Source of the DNA: Gammaproteobacteria bacterium
GTDB taxonomy: Bacteria > Pseudomonadota > Gammaproteobacteria > J044
DNA: 12,100 nucleotides
Reading direction: 5' to 3'
Assembly: GCA_026995955.1 (NCBI GenBank)
Contig: JALWNJ010000317.1
Location: forward strand, 1 to 12,100
The notes beneath the pieces are model-generated. The model searched no databases, was not told the DNA's origin, and was given only the letters and a program-made list of their open reading frames with translations. Of the stretch, positions 5,610 to 12,100 are shown in pieces. The translations under genes were made by a program, and so were the position numbers. Each line of letters starts with the position of its first letter. Positions within the stretch are counted from its first letter, which is position 1.

Positions 5610-7346
5610 TCAGCCGGCCAGCTTCCACAGCAGGCCGACGATGAGGACGGCCTCAGCCGCGGCCAGCAGCTTCCAGAACAGCAGGGGATTCTTCTGGATG
5701 AGTGGGGCGTCCTCTTCCTCCAGCAGCGCCGGGTTGGGCTTTTCGATATCGTGGACAAATTCCGAGAGCAGGGAATGACGCCGTTCGGGAGAGAGGCTGA
5801 GGGCCTTCCTGAGGGCCGCGTCCATCCAGGAGGGAATGGCCTCGTTGTAGTGCCGGGCGGGTGTGTAGCTGCGCTTTTTGTAGGTCTGGGCCGAGCTGAT
5901 CTCGCCGTACGGGAGATGACCAGTGAGCATTTCGTAGGTGATGACGGCCAGGGAGAAGATGTCGGAACGGTTGCTGCCCTTGTGCCCCTGGTGGTATTCG
6001 GGCGCGGCATAGTTCAGCGTGCCGAGCAGAGGATCTTCCTCGATGGGCCGCGCCATCTCGGACAGGCCGGCGATCTTGGTTGAGCCGAAGTCGATGATCT
6101 TCACCGTACCGCTGCGGTCGATCATGATGTTTTCCGGCTTGAGATCCTGGTGGATCATTTCCAGGCGGTGGAAGGCGCGCAGGCCGTGGGCGATCTGGCG
6201 CACAATGTCGCGCACCTCGTCCAGCCGCGGCCTGGGATGATCGTGCATCCATTCACGCAGGGTCTGCCCCTCGATGTATTCGGTGACATAGTACAGAAAC
6301 TGCCGCTTGCGCTCGCGGCTGCAGATCTTGAGCACATGCGGGTTGTCGATCCGTCGCCCCACCCACTCCTCGTGCAGGAAGCGGTCGATGTAGGCCGGGT
6401 CGTCCTCGTAGTTGACGGAGGGGGTCTTGATGACGACCTTGCGGTTGCCGTTCTCCGTGTCCTCGGCCAGATAGACTTGGGTGCGGTTGCTGGCATGCAG
6501 CTCGCGCAGGACGCGATAGCCGTCCATGATCATGCCAGGTTCCAGATCGGGCGGGAACGGCGTTTCGGTGAGCTTGCGGTAGAACTCTTCCTCGCTGGCG
6601 GTGGGCAGGCGGTCGATGCGCAGCAACAGGCAGCTCAGGTTGTCGTGGCTGTCGTTGGCGTAGGCCTCATCGACGATGGCCACCGCGGCGCCGTCCAGAT
6701 CGTCACCGTGCGCCTGCACCAGTTCCGCCATGCGCCGTTCCGTGATGAAGTCGTGGACACCATCGGTAGTGAACAGCAGGATCTGCCCTGCCTCGACCAA
6801 TACGCTTCGATAGTCGATGTCGGCATTGACATCGATGCCAAGCGCGCGGCTCAGATAGTCGCGCTCGTTGTTGAGCCAGATGCGGTGATCCGTCGTGAGC
6901 TGCTCGATGCCCTCACCTTCCAGCCGATAGATGCGCGAGTCCCCAATGTGGAACAGGTGTGCGGTATTGGACTTGACAACCGCCGCCGAGAAGGTGGTGA
7001 CCATGCCCTTGGCGCTCTCGTACTGGCGCTGCCCCTGGCTGTAGAGCCAGCTGTTGAGTGCCGTCAGCACCTTGGTGACGGAAGTCTTGACGGTCCAGGA
7101 ATCGGGGGTGGTGAAGTAGTCATCGAGAAACGACTGCACGGCCAGCGCGCTGGCCTCCTTGCCCGCCTCGCAGCCACTCATGCCGTCGCAGATGACGGCC
7201 GCGAGCCCCTTGGTATGCAGCAGATCTCCCTCGGGGACCCGGACGCCCAGGCTATCCTCGTTCTGTTCCTTGCGACCGGCACGGGAACACTGGCCGACGG
7301 TAACGGCCAGTGTCGCCGGGGCCTTTTCTGCCTGCTCAACTGACAT
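5610..7346 (-). CDS. Bifunctional PP2C protein phosphatase-Ser/Thr protein kinase, membrane-anchored
   Basis: A 578-residue fusion. Residues about 12-245 are a PP2C phosphatase with intact metal-binding motifs: NEDS 29-32, CDGMSG 53-58, GDSR 135-138, TTDGVHD 193-199 and HDNLS 234-238. Residues about 275-540 are an Hanks-type kinase: VVIK with catalytic Lys 307, HQDLKPEN 399-406 (Asp 401), DFG 419-421 and AAPE 447-450. The glycine-rich loop is degenerate ([14 protein letters not shown]), and the HRD motif is HQD, so it is a non-RD kinase that may not need activation-loop phosphorylation. A single hydrophobic C-terminal helix at about 554-575 anchors it, with both enzymes cytoplasmic. Its ATG overlaps the end of the transporter gene by 11 nt, implying translational coupling. 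The same pairing is known in Pseudomonas aeruginosa (PA1782 beside nasA), so it probably tunes nitrate uptake or assimilation; the target is unknown. Confidence 0.92.
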   Translation of the reverse strand: MSVEQAEKAPATLAVTVGQCSRAGRKEQNEDSLGVRVPEGDLLHTKGLAAVICDGMSGCEAGKEASALAVQSFLDDYFTTPDSWTVKTSVTKVLTALNSWLYSQGQRQYESAKGMVTTFSAAVVKSNTAHLFHIGDSRIYRLEGEGIEQLTTDHRIWLNNERDYLSRALGIDVNADIDYRSVLVEAGQILLFTTDGVHDFITERRMAELVQAHGDDLDGAAVAIVDEAYANDSHDNLSCLLLRIDRLPTASEEEFYRKLTETPFPPDLEPGMIMDGYRVLRELHASNRTQVYLAEDTENGNRKVVIKTPSVNYEDDPAYIDRFLHEEWVGRRIDNPHVLKICSRERKRQFLYYVTEYIEGQTLREWMHDHPRPRLDEVRDIVRQIAHGLRAFHRLEMIHQDLKPENIMIDRSGTVKIIDFGSTKIAGLSEMARPIEEDPLLGTLNYAAPEYHQGHKGSNRSDIFSLAVITYEMLTGHLPYGEISSAQTYKKRSYTPARHYNEAIPSWMDAALRKALSLSPERRHSLLSEFVHDIEKPNPALLEEEDAPLIQKNPLLFWKLLAAAEAVLIVGLLWKLAG

Positions 7347-8808
7347 CGATCATCTGCACGGTGCCGTCCTCCAGCACCTCGGCGATCTGCCCGCTGGGTT
7401 CTTCCATGAGCAGGGCAATGAGCACGATGGCGGCCACGGCCGTGGCGCCGATGATCAGGAAGAAGGTGGAGGCATCGACAAAGGAATAGGCAGTAAGGAA
7501 CAGCACCGCACCGACATTGCCATAGGCACCCACCATGCCCGCGATCTGCCCGGTGAGCCGGCGCTTGACCAGCGGCACCATGGCGAACACTGCACCCTCG
7601 CCCGCCTGGACGAAGAAGGAACAGAACATGGTGGCAGCCACCACCAGCAGCAGCGGCCAGGTGGCATCGACCTGGCTGAGGATGCCGTAGCCGATGGCGG
7701 CACCGCCGATGAGCATCATGAGCATGCGCTTGCGGCCGAACCTGTCGGAGAACAGGCCACCACTGGGACGGGCCACCAGGTTCATGAACGCGTAGCTGGC
7801 TGCCACCATGCCGGCCATGACCTCCGACAGACCGAAGGTGTCGATGAAGAAGCCGGGCAACATGGACACCACGGCCAGCTCGGAGCCGAAGGTAGCCAGA
7901 TAGGCGATGTCGAGCGCTGCCACCTGCCTGAAGCGATAACGGTGGATCTCCGGGACTTCTTCAGTGAACACATGCTTGTTGATCTGCCACATGTGCCAGA
8001 ACTGATAGCCGAACATCGCCAGCAGCACCAGGTACACCGCATCGGTCGCCACGGCATTGAGCATACCGAGATTCTGCGGACCCAGCTTCCAGGCCAGCAG
8101 CGCCAGGGCCAGATAGAGCGGCACATTCATCACGGTATAGAGCCAGAAGTCTCCCTTGCTGGTGATTTCCATGGCCCCGGTCTTCTTGGGCTTGAAGTAT
8201 GTAGACCCCTTGGGCGTGTTGTGTACATTGCGGTAGTAGATGACGGAGTACACCAGTGCCAGCACACCGGTAGTGGCAATGGCATAGCGCCAGCCGTTCT
8301 CGCCGCCATAGAGCAGCGCAAGCCCCGGCAGGGTAAAGGCCGCGGCGGCCGAACCGAAATTGCCCCAGCCGCCGTAGATGCCCTCGGCCAGCCCCACCTG
8401 GCGCGCAGGGAACCACTCGCCGATCATGCGGATGCCGATGACGAAACCGGCACCGACGAAGCCCATGAGAAACCGGATCAGGGCCATGGCCTCGAAGCTG
8501 TTGGCCATGGAAAAGGCCAGACAGAAGAGCCCGGCCAGAAACAGCAGCAGCGAATAGACGATCTTGGGCCCGAAACGGTCCACCAGCATCCCCACCACGA
8601 TGCGCGAGGGGATGGTAAGCGCCACATTGAGGATGAGCAGGGTCTTCCACTGCTGCGCCGTCAGGTCCAGCGCCTGCACGATGGACTCCTTGAACGGCGC
8701 CATGTTGAACCAGATGGCGAAGCTCAGGAAGAAGGCGAACCAGGTAAAGTGCAGGATGCGTATGCTGGGCGACTTGAGGTTCAGGACATTGAGTTTTTCC
8801 ACGCTCAT
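7336..8808 (-). CDS. nasA: Nitrate/nitrite transporter, NNP family (NasA/NarK type)
   Basis: A 490-residue major-facilitator protein of the nitrate/nitrite porter family. The two family signature loops are present: GWGNFGSA at 147-154 and GAYGNVGAV at 427-435. The two substrate-binding arginines known from NarK are matched by R69 ([10 protein letters not shown]) and R347 ([12 protein letters not shown]). Besides six helices in each half there are two additional hydrophobic segments at about 225-241 and 252-270, between the halves, suggesting 14 rather than 12 helices. The start has GGAGA about 10 nt upstream. The stop overlaps the kinase/phosphatase start. The sigma-54 promoter and NtrC-like sites upstream point to nitrogen-controlled, assimilatory nitrate uptake, hence nasA rather than a respiratory narK. 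No nitrate or nitrite reductase gene is next to it. Confidence 0.88.
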   Translation of the reverse strand: MSVEKLNVLNLKSPSIRILHFTWFAFFLSFAIWFNMAPFKESIVQALDLTAQQWKTLLILNVALTIPSRIVVGMLVDRFGPKIVYSLLLFLAGLFCLAFSMANSFEAMALIRFLMGFVGAGFVIGIRMIGEWFPARQVGLAEGIYGGWGNFGSAAAAFTLPGLALLYGGENGWRYAIATTGVLALVYSVIYYRNVHNTPKGSTYFKPKKTGAMEITSKGDFWLYTVMNVPLYLALALLAWKLGPQNLGMLNAVATDAVYLVLLAMFGYQFWHMWQINKHVFTEEVPEIHRYRFRQVAALDIAYLATFGSELAVVSMLPGFFIDTFGLSEVMAGMVAASYAFMNLVARPSGGLFSDRFGRKRMLMMLIGGAAIGYGILSQVDATWPLLLVVAATMFCSFFVQAGEGAVFAMVPLVKRRLTGQIAGMVGAYGNVGAVLFLTAYSFVDASTFFLIIGATAVAAIVLIALLMEEPSGQIAEVLEDGTVQMIDVS

Positions 8809-8846
8809 GCGGCGAGTCTCCGACAGTTTCCTTTATGCAGCAATCT

Positions 8847-8862
8847 AGCAGGAATCGTGCCA
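8847..8862 (-). promoter_or_regulatory. Sigma-54 (RpoN) promoter of nasA
   Basis: The minus strand reads TGGCACGATTCCTGCT. This matches the -24/-12 consensus TGGCACG-N4-TTGCW at all but one of the specified positions, with exactly 10 nt between the GG and GC dinucleotides. The expected start of transcription is near 8836, leaving a leader of about 28 nt with a GGAGA ribosome site before the nasA ATG. Confidence 0.85.
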
Positions 8863-8903
8863 ATACATAAACCCATGAAAACTCAGCAACAATCGGCATA
8901 CCG

Positions 8904-8920
8904 GGCACCAGCGTGGCGCA
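8904..8920. promoter_or_regulatory. NtrC-like enhancer site, promoter-proximal
   Basis: GGCACCAGCGTGGCGCA matches the NtrC dyad TGCACC-N5-GGTGCA at 10 of 12 specified bases. Its centre is about 76 bp upstream of the predicted sigma-54 start. Confidence 0.65.
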
Positions 8921-8943
8921 ATTAGTCCCTTGCGCTCCCGGAA

Positions 8944-8960
8944 TGCACCATCCTGGTGAA
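8944..8960. promoter_or_regulatory. NtrC-like enhancer site, promoter-distal
   Basis: TGCACCATCCTGGTGAA matches the NtrC dyad TGCACC-N5-GGTGCA at 11 of 12 specified bases. It is centred 40 bp from the proximal site (about four helical turns) and about 116 bp upstream of the predicted sigma-54 start, similar to tandem enhancer sites of glnA-type promoters. Confidence 0.75.
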
Positions 8961-9016
8961 CGCCGACGAAGACAGCAAATCGCATTCCTGCCCCGGGCAA
9001 GGTTGCCCATACGCAA

Positions 9017-9040
9017 CGAGGGCCCCGAGCGGGGCCCTCG
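9017..9040 (-). terminator. Hairpin terminator downstream of pnp
   Basis: Perfect 10-bp arms CGAGGGCCCC (9017-9026) and GGGGCCCTCG (9031-9040) with a 4-nt loop lie 30 nt after the pnp stop. On the minus strand the stem is followed only by TTGCG, so the U-tract is weak. It may mainly protect the 3' end or terminate inefficiently. Confidence 0.65.
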
Positions 9041-9069
9041 CGCAGTGCAGGATGCAGGGGTGGTACGCC

Positions 9070-11175
9070 TCAGGCGCCCTGCCCTTCTTCCTGCACGGCC
9101 TTCATGGACAGGCGCACGCGACCCTGCTTGTCGATCTCCAACACCTTGACCTTGACGACATCGCCCTCGGAGAGCTTGTCGCTGACGTTCTCGATGCGTT
9201 CGTTGGAGATCTGCGAGATGTGTACTAGGCCGTCCTTGCCGGGCAGCACGGTAACGAAGGCGCCAAAGTCCATGATGCGGGCGACGCGGCCCTCGTACAC
9301 CTTGCCCACCTCGATGTCGGCGGTGATCTCCTCGATGCGCTTCTTCGCCAGTTCGCCTGCGGCCTTGTCCACCGAGGCGATGCGCACAGTGCCGTCGTCC
9401 TCGATGTCGATGGAGGCGCCGGTCTCGTCGGTGATGCTGCGGATGGTAGCACCGCCCTTGCCGATCACATCGCGGATCTTCTCCGGATCGATCTTCATGG
9501 TAATGTAGCGCGGCGCGTACTCGGACATCTCGGAGCGTGGCTCGGAGATGACCTTGTCCATCTGGTCGAGGATGTGCAGACGGCCTTCCTTCGCCTGCTC
9601 CAGCGCGGCCTTCATGATCTCGCGCGTAATGCCGTCGATCTTGATGTCCATCTGCAGCGCAGTGACGCCCTCGCGCGTGCCGGCCACCTTGAAGTCCATG
9701 TCGCCGAGGTGGTCCTCGTCGCCGAGGATGTCGGTGAGCACGGCAAAGCGGTTGTCTTCCTTGATGAGCCCCATGGCGATGCCGGCCACGGAGGCCTTGA
9801 TGGGCACGCCGGCATCCATCAGCGACAGGCTGGTGCCGCACACCGAGGCCATGGAACTGGAGCCGTTGGATTCGGTGATCTCGGACACCACGCGGATGGA
9901 ATACGGGTATTCCTTCTCGTCGGGCATCACGGCCTGCACGCCGCGCTTGGCAAGGCGGCCGTGGCCGATCTCGCGGCGCTTGGGCGACCCCATGAAGCCG
10001 GTCTCGCCAACGCAGTAGGGCGGGAAGTTGTAGTGGAGCATGAAGTGTTCCTTGCGCTCCCCTTCCAGGGCATCGATGATCTGCGCGTCGCGCTGGGTAC
10101 CCAGGGTGGTGGTGACCAGGGCCTGGGTCTCGCCCCGGGTGAACAGGGCCGACCCGTGGGTACGCGGCAGCAGGCCGACACGGATGCTGATGGGGCGCAC
10201 GGTGCGCGTATCACGCCCGTCGATGCGCAGCTCGCCGGCCAGGATGCGGCCACGGACGATCTGCTTCTCGACCTTGGAAAAGGCTGCCTTGACGGCATCG
10301 GCGGAGGGCTGGCCCTCCTCCTCGCCGGACAGCTCGGCCACGGCCTTCTCGCGCAGCTCGGCCACGCGTTCCTGGCGCGGCAGCTTTTCGGCGATCTGGT
10401 AGGCGGCCTCGAGATCGGCGCCGACAAGGTTGCGCACGGCCTCGATGAGGTCGGTGTTGTCGGGCGGCGGCTGCCAGTCCCAGGCCGGCTTGCCGGCCTC
10501 GGCCGCCAGTTCCCGGATGGCGGCAATGGCGATCTGCATCTGCTCGTGACCGTACACCACGGCATCCAGCATGGTCTCCTCGGGGAGGATCTTCGCCTCG
10601 GACTCCACCATCAGCACGGCGTTCTCGGTCCCGGCCACCACCAGGTCGAGCTGCGATTCCTCGAGCTGGGTGGCGGTCGGGTTGAGCAGGAACTGGCCGT
10701 CACGATAGCCGACGCGGGCGGCGCCGATGGGGCCGTTGAAGGGGATGCCGGACAGGGCCAGGGCGGCGGAGGCCCCCAGCAGCGCCGGGATGTCGGGATC
10801 GATTTCCGGATCGACCGACATCACGGTGGCGATCACCTGCACCTCGTTGGTGAAGCCCTTGGGGAACAGCGGGCGCAGGGGACGGTCGATGAGCCGGGAG
10901 GTGAGGGTCTCCTTCTCGCTGGGCCGGCCTTCACGCTTGAAAAAGCCGCCGGGGATCTTGCCGGCGGCGTAGGTGCGTTCCTGATAGTTGACGGTCAGGG
11001 GGAAGAAGTCGCGGCTCGGGTCCGCCTCCTTCTGTCCGACGGCGGTGACCAGCAGGGTGGTATCGCCCATGCTGATGAGCACGGCACCGTCGGCCTGGCG
11101 GGCGATCTCACCGGTCTCCATGGTGACCTGGTGATCGCCATACTGGAATGTCTTCTTGATGCTTGTCACGGGCAT
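9070..11175 (-). CDS. pnp: Polyribonucleotide nucleotidyltransferase (PNPase)
   Basis: A 701-residue, full-length PNPase, the phosphorolytic 3'-5' exoribonuclease of mRNA decay and a component of the RNase E degradosome in relatives. Domains in order: RNase PH core 1 (about 10-145), helical linker (about 240-310), catalytic RNase PH core 2 (about 320-545), KH domain (about 555-615, with [13 protein letters not shown]) and S1 domain (about 621-692). Core 2 shows the active-site residues Asp 486 and Asp 492 in [12 protein letters not shown] and the phosphate-binding [13 protein letters not shown] segment at about 435-447. The start ATG has GAGGGA directly after the rpsO stop, with a 9-nt gap. 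It is therefore tightly coupled to rpsO and lacks the long leader hairpin through which E. coli pnp is autoregulated by RNase III. Confidence 0.98.
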   Translation of the reverse strand: MPVTSIKKTFQYGDHQVTMETGEIARQADGAVLISMGDTTLLVTAVGQKEADPSRDFFPLTVNYQERTYAAGKIPGGFFKREGRPSEKETLTSRLIDRPLRPLFPKGFTNEVQVIATVMSVDPEIDPDIPALLGASAALALSGIPFNGPIGAARVGYRDGQFLLNPTATQLEESQLDLVVAGTENAVLMVESEAKILPEETMLDAVVYGHEQMQIAIAAIRELAAEAGKPAWDWQPPPDNTDLIEAVRNLVGADLEAAYQIAEKLPRQERVAELREKAVAELSGEEEGQPSADAVKAAFSKVEKQIVRGRILAGELRIDGRDTRTVRPISIRVGLLPRTHGSALFTRGETQALVTTTLGTQRDAQIIDALEGERKEHFMLHYNFPPYCVGETGFMGSPKRREIGHGRLAKRGVQAVMPDEKEYPYSIRVVSEITESNGSSSMASVCGTSLSLMDAGVPIKASVAGIAMGLIKEDNRFAVLTDILGDEDHLGDMDFKVAGTREGVTALQMDIKIDGITREIMKAALEQAKEGRLHILDQMDKVISEPRSEMSEYAPRYITMKIDPEKIRDVIGKGGATIRSITDETGASIDIEDDGTVRIASVDKAAGELAKKRIEEITADIEVGKVYEGRVARIMDFGAFVTVLPGKDGLVHISQISNERIENVSDKLSEGDVVKVKVLEIDKQGRVRLSMKAVQEEGQGA

Positions 11176-11184
11176 GGGTCCCTC

Positions 11185-11454
11185 TTAGCGGCGCAGGCCG
11201 AGGCTCTGGATCAGGTCCTGATACCGCGCCAGATCCTTGCTCTTGAGATAGTCGAGCAGCTTGCGCCGCTGGTTGACCATCTGCAGCAGACCACGGCGCG
11301 AATGGTGGTCGTGCTTGTGTTTCTGGAAGTGCGCGGTAAGGTCGTTGATACGAGCAGTCAGAAGAGCCACCTGTACCTCCGGCGACCCGGTATCCGACGC
11401 ACTCCGCTGATACTTCTTGACGATTTCGGCTTTCTGTTCAGCAGTCAGTGCCAT
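11185..11454 (-). CDS. rpsO: 30S ribosomal protein S15
   Basis: An 89-residue S15 of exactly the usual length. It carries the conserved [13 protein letters not shown] segment (about 21-33), the [15 protein letters not shown] 16S rRNA-binding segment (about 45-59) and the RRKLLDYLK helix. S15 is an early primary binder of 16S rRNA. The Shine-Dalgarno GGAGA lies 5 nt before the ATG. It is between truB and pnp, the standard gammaproteobacterial order. Confidence 0.98.
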   Translation of the reverse strand: MALTAEQKAEIVKKYQRSASDTGSPEVQVALLTARINDLTAHFQKHKHDHHSRRGLLQMVNQRRKLLDYLKSKDLARYQDLIQSLGLRR

Positions 11455-11489
11455 CTTTCTCCAAAGCTCCAGATTTCAGGGTTGATGAA

Positions 11490-11508
11490 ACGGGACACAA
11501 GTGCCCGT
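11490..11508 (-). promoter_or_regulatory. Leader hairpin of rpsO
   Basis: On the minus strand ACGGGCAC pairs with GTGTCCCGT, with a single bulged T and a tight loop, just downstream of the predicted rpsO start of transcription. It could be part of an S15 autoregulatory leader, as known for rpsO in several bacteria, or a weak terminator for truB; the following sequence has only a short T stretch. Confidence 0.4.
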
Positions 11509-11520
11509 GGGAAAAGCGAA

Positions 11521-11550
11521 ATTGTAGCATGCGGCCTGCCCGGGGGACAG
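11521..11550 (-). promoter_or_regulatory. Extended -10 promoter for rpsO-pnp
   Basis: On the minus strand TGCTACAAT (11529-11521) is an extended -10 element. At 18-nt spacing the -35 region CTGTCC (11550-11545) matches TTGACA at only three positions. Its location between truB and rpsO matches that of the known E. coli rpsO promoter. Confidence 0.5.
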
Positions 11551-11552
11551 CA

Positions 11553-12100
11553 TCAGCCAATGCCCCGGTTGCAGTGCACCAGCCGTTTGGGGGCGGCACG
11601 CAGATCGTCGGTGACCACGCCGATGCCGAGGAAGTCGTCCTCGCCACGGTACAGGCGCAGGCCCTCGGCCTCGGGCAACCGCCCGGCCTGCACCGGCTGG
11701 CCCTGCTGCAGGTAGTAGGCGGCGTCCTCGCCCAGGTGCACGGCGGGCAGATGGGCCAGCGATGCGTCGATGGGCAGCAGGGCATCGAGCAGGGCCTCGT
11801 CGCCCTGTTCGGCCAGGGCCTGGAGTTCGTCGAGGGTCCACATGCGCGGCGCGCTGAAGGGCGCTACCTCAGTGCGACGCAGCGCGGCCACATGGGCACC
11901 GCAGCCCAGCGCCTCGCCGATGTCCTCGACCAGGGTGCGGATGTAGGTCCCCTTGGAGCAGCGCACGCGCAGGCGCAGATCGTTGCCCTCGCGGCCCAGC
12001 AAGGCCAGTTCGTGGATGATGACGCGGCGCGGTTCGCGCTCGACCTCCTCGCCCTGGCGCGCCAGCTCGTACAGGCGGCGGCCGTCCTTGCGGATGGCGG
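11553..12100 (-). CDS. truB: tRNA pseudouridine(55) synthase TruB (C-terminal part)
   Basis: 181 residues of the C-terminal part are visible and the N-terminus runs off the right edge. TruB makes pseudouridine at position 55 in the T-loop of tRNAs. Recognisable are the RRLYELARQGEEVERE segment at the window edge, the highly conserved RCSKGTYIRTLVEDIG motif, GAHVAALRRTEV, and a C-terminal domain ending in LVHCNRGIG. The catalytic Asp lies in the missing half. Apparent starts inside the window (such as a TTG at 12002) are internal, because the TruB frame continues unbroken to 12100. The stop is 98 nt before the rpsO start, and the gene is probably co-transcribed with rpsO-pnp as well as separated from it by the rpsO promoter. 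Confidence 0.95.
   Translation of the reverse strand, partial: AIRKDGRRLYELARQGEEVEREPRRVIIHELALLGREGNDLRLRVRCSKGTYIRTLVEDIGEALGCGAHVAALRRTEVAPFSAPRMWTLDELQALAEQGDEALLDALLPIDASLAHLPAVHLGEDAAYYLQQGQPVQAGRLPEAEGLRLYRGEDDFLGIGVVTDDLRAAPKRLVHCNRGIG

Noticed and set aside
7159..8925. 588-codon plus-strand open frame opposite the nitrate transporter
   Set aside because: His/Gln/Glu/Gly-rich translation typical of antisense to GC-rich genes; the minus strand carries a clear NNP transporter and kinase/phosphatase.
7961..9841. 626-codon minus-strand open frame spanning the nasA promoter and the 3' end of pnp
   Set aside because: It is out of frame with both genes, is Arg/His/Gly-rich, and crosses the pnp hairpin and the sigma-54/NtrC region.
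9574..11715. Very long plus-strand open frame (713 codons) opposite pnp and rpsO
   Set aside because: It is the mirror of the high-GC, codon-biased pnp/rpsO genes; the translation is low-complexity His/Gly/Leu/Val-rich with no domain, and the opposite strand encodes unmistakable PNPase and S15.

Overview
This window is GC-rich chromosomal DNA of a proteobacterium, most likely a gammaproteobacterium. The evidence is the truB-rpsO-pnp order at the right end, bacterial Shine-Dalgarno starts throughout, a sigma-54/NtrC-type control region, and a nitrate transporter coupled to a kinase/phosphatase as in pseudomonads. A sulfur-oxidising or related lineage is possible from my memory of the TrpD-like protein's relatives, but this is inference and I cannot name a genus.

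Layout. (1) Positions 1-2030, minus strand: a tight three-gene operon of a Sel1-repeat protein, a MoxR-type AAA+ ATPase and a DUF2201/VWA-like protein with a zinc-metallopeptidase HEXXH motif; the last is cut by the left edge. (2) Positions 2031-2327: a 297-bp divergent intergenic region with promoter-like boxes and an inverted repeat. (3) Positions 2328-3715, plus strand: an anthranilate-phosphoribosyltransferase-like protein of unknown substrate and a 66-residue acidic protein, closed by a strong intrinsic terminator at 3746-3775. (4) Positions about 3776-5110: an AT-rich island, strikingly unlike its surroundings, encoding a seven-helix membrane protein of unknown function. It lies downstream of a DUF3592 gene whose 3' end seems frameshifted at a run of six G. 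(5) Positions 5610-8808, minus strand: a nitrate/nitrite transporter (NasA/NarK type) whose stop overlaps the start of a membrane-anchored PP2C phosphatase-Ser/Thr kinase fusion. Upstream is a near-consensus sigma-54 promoter with two NtrC-like enhancer sites, so this unit is probably induced under nitrogen limitation. (6) Positions 9017-12100, minus strand: truB (partial), rpsO and pnp, ending in a GC-rich hairpin.

How the genes work together. The right end is RNA housekeeping: tRNA modification, ribosomal protein S15 and mRNA decay. The centre is a nitrogen-regulated nitrate uptake unit with its own reversible protein-phosphorylation module. The left end holds an AAA+/putative metallopeptidase module.

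No tRNA, rRNA, CRISPR array, transposase or integrase was seen. No gene-free stretch exceeds 300 bases.
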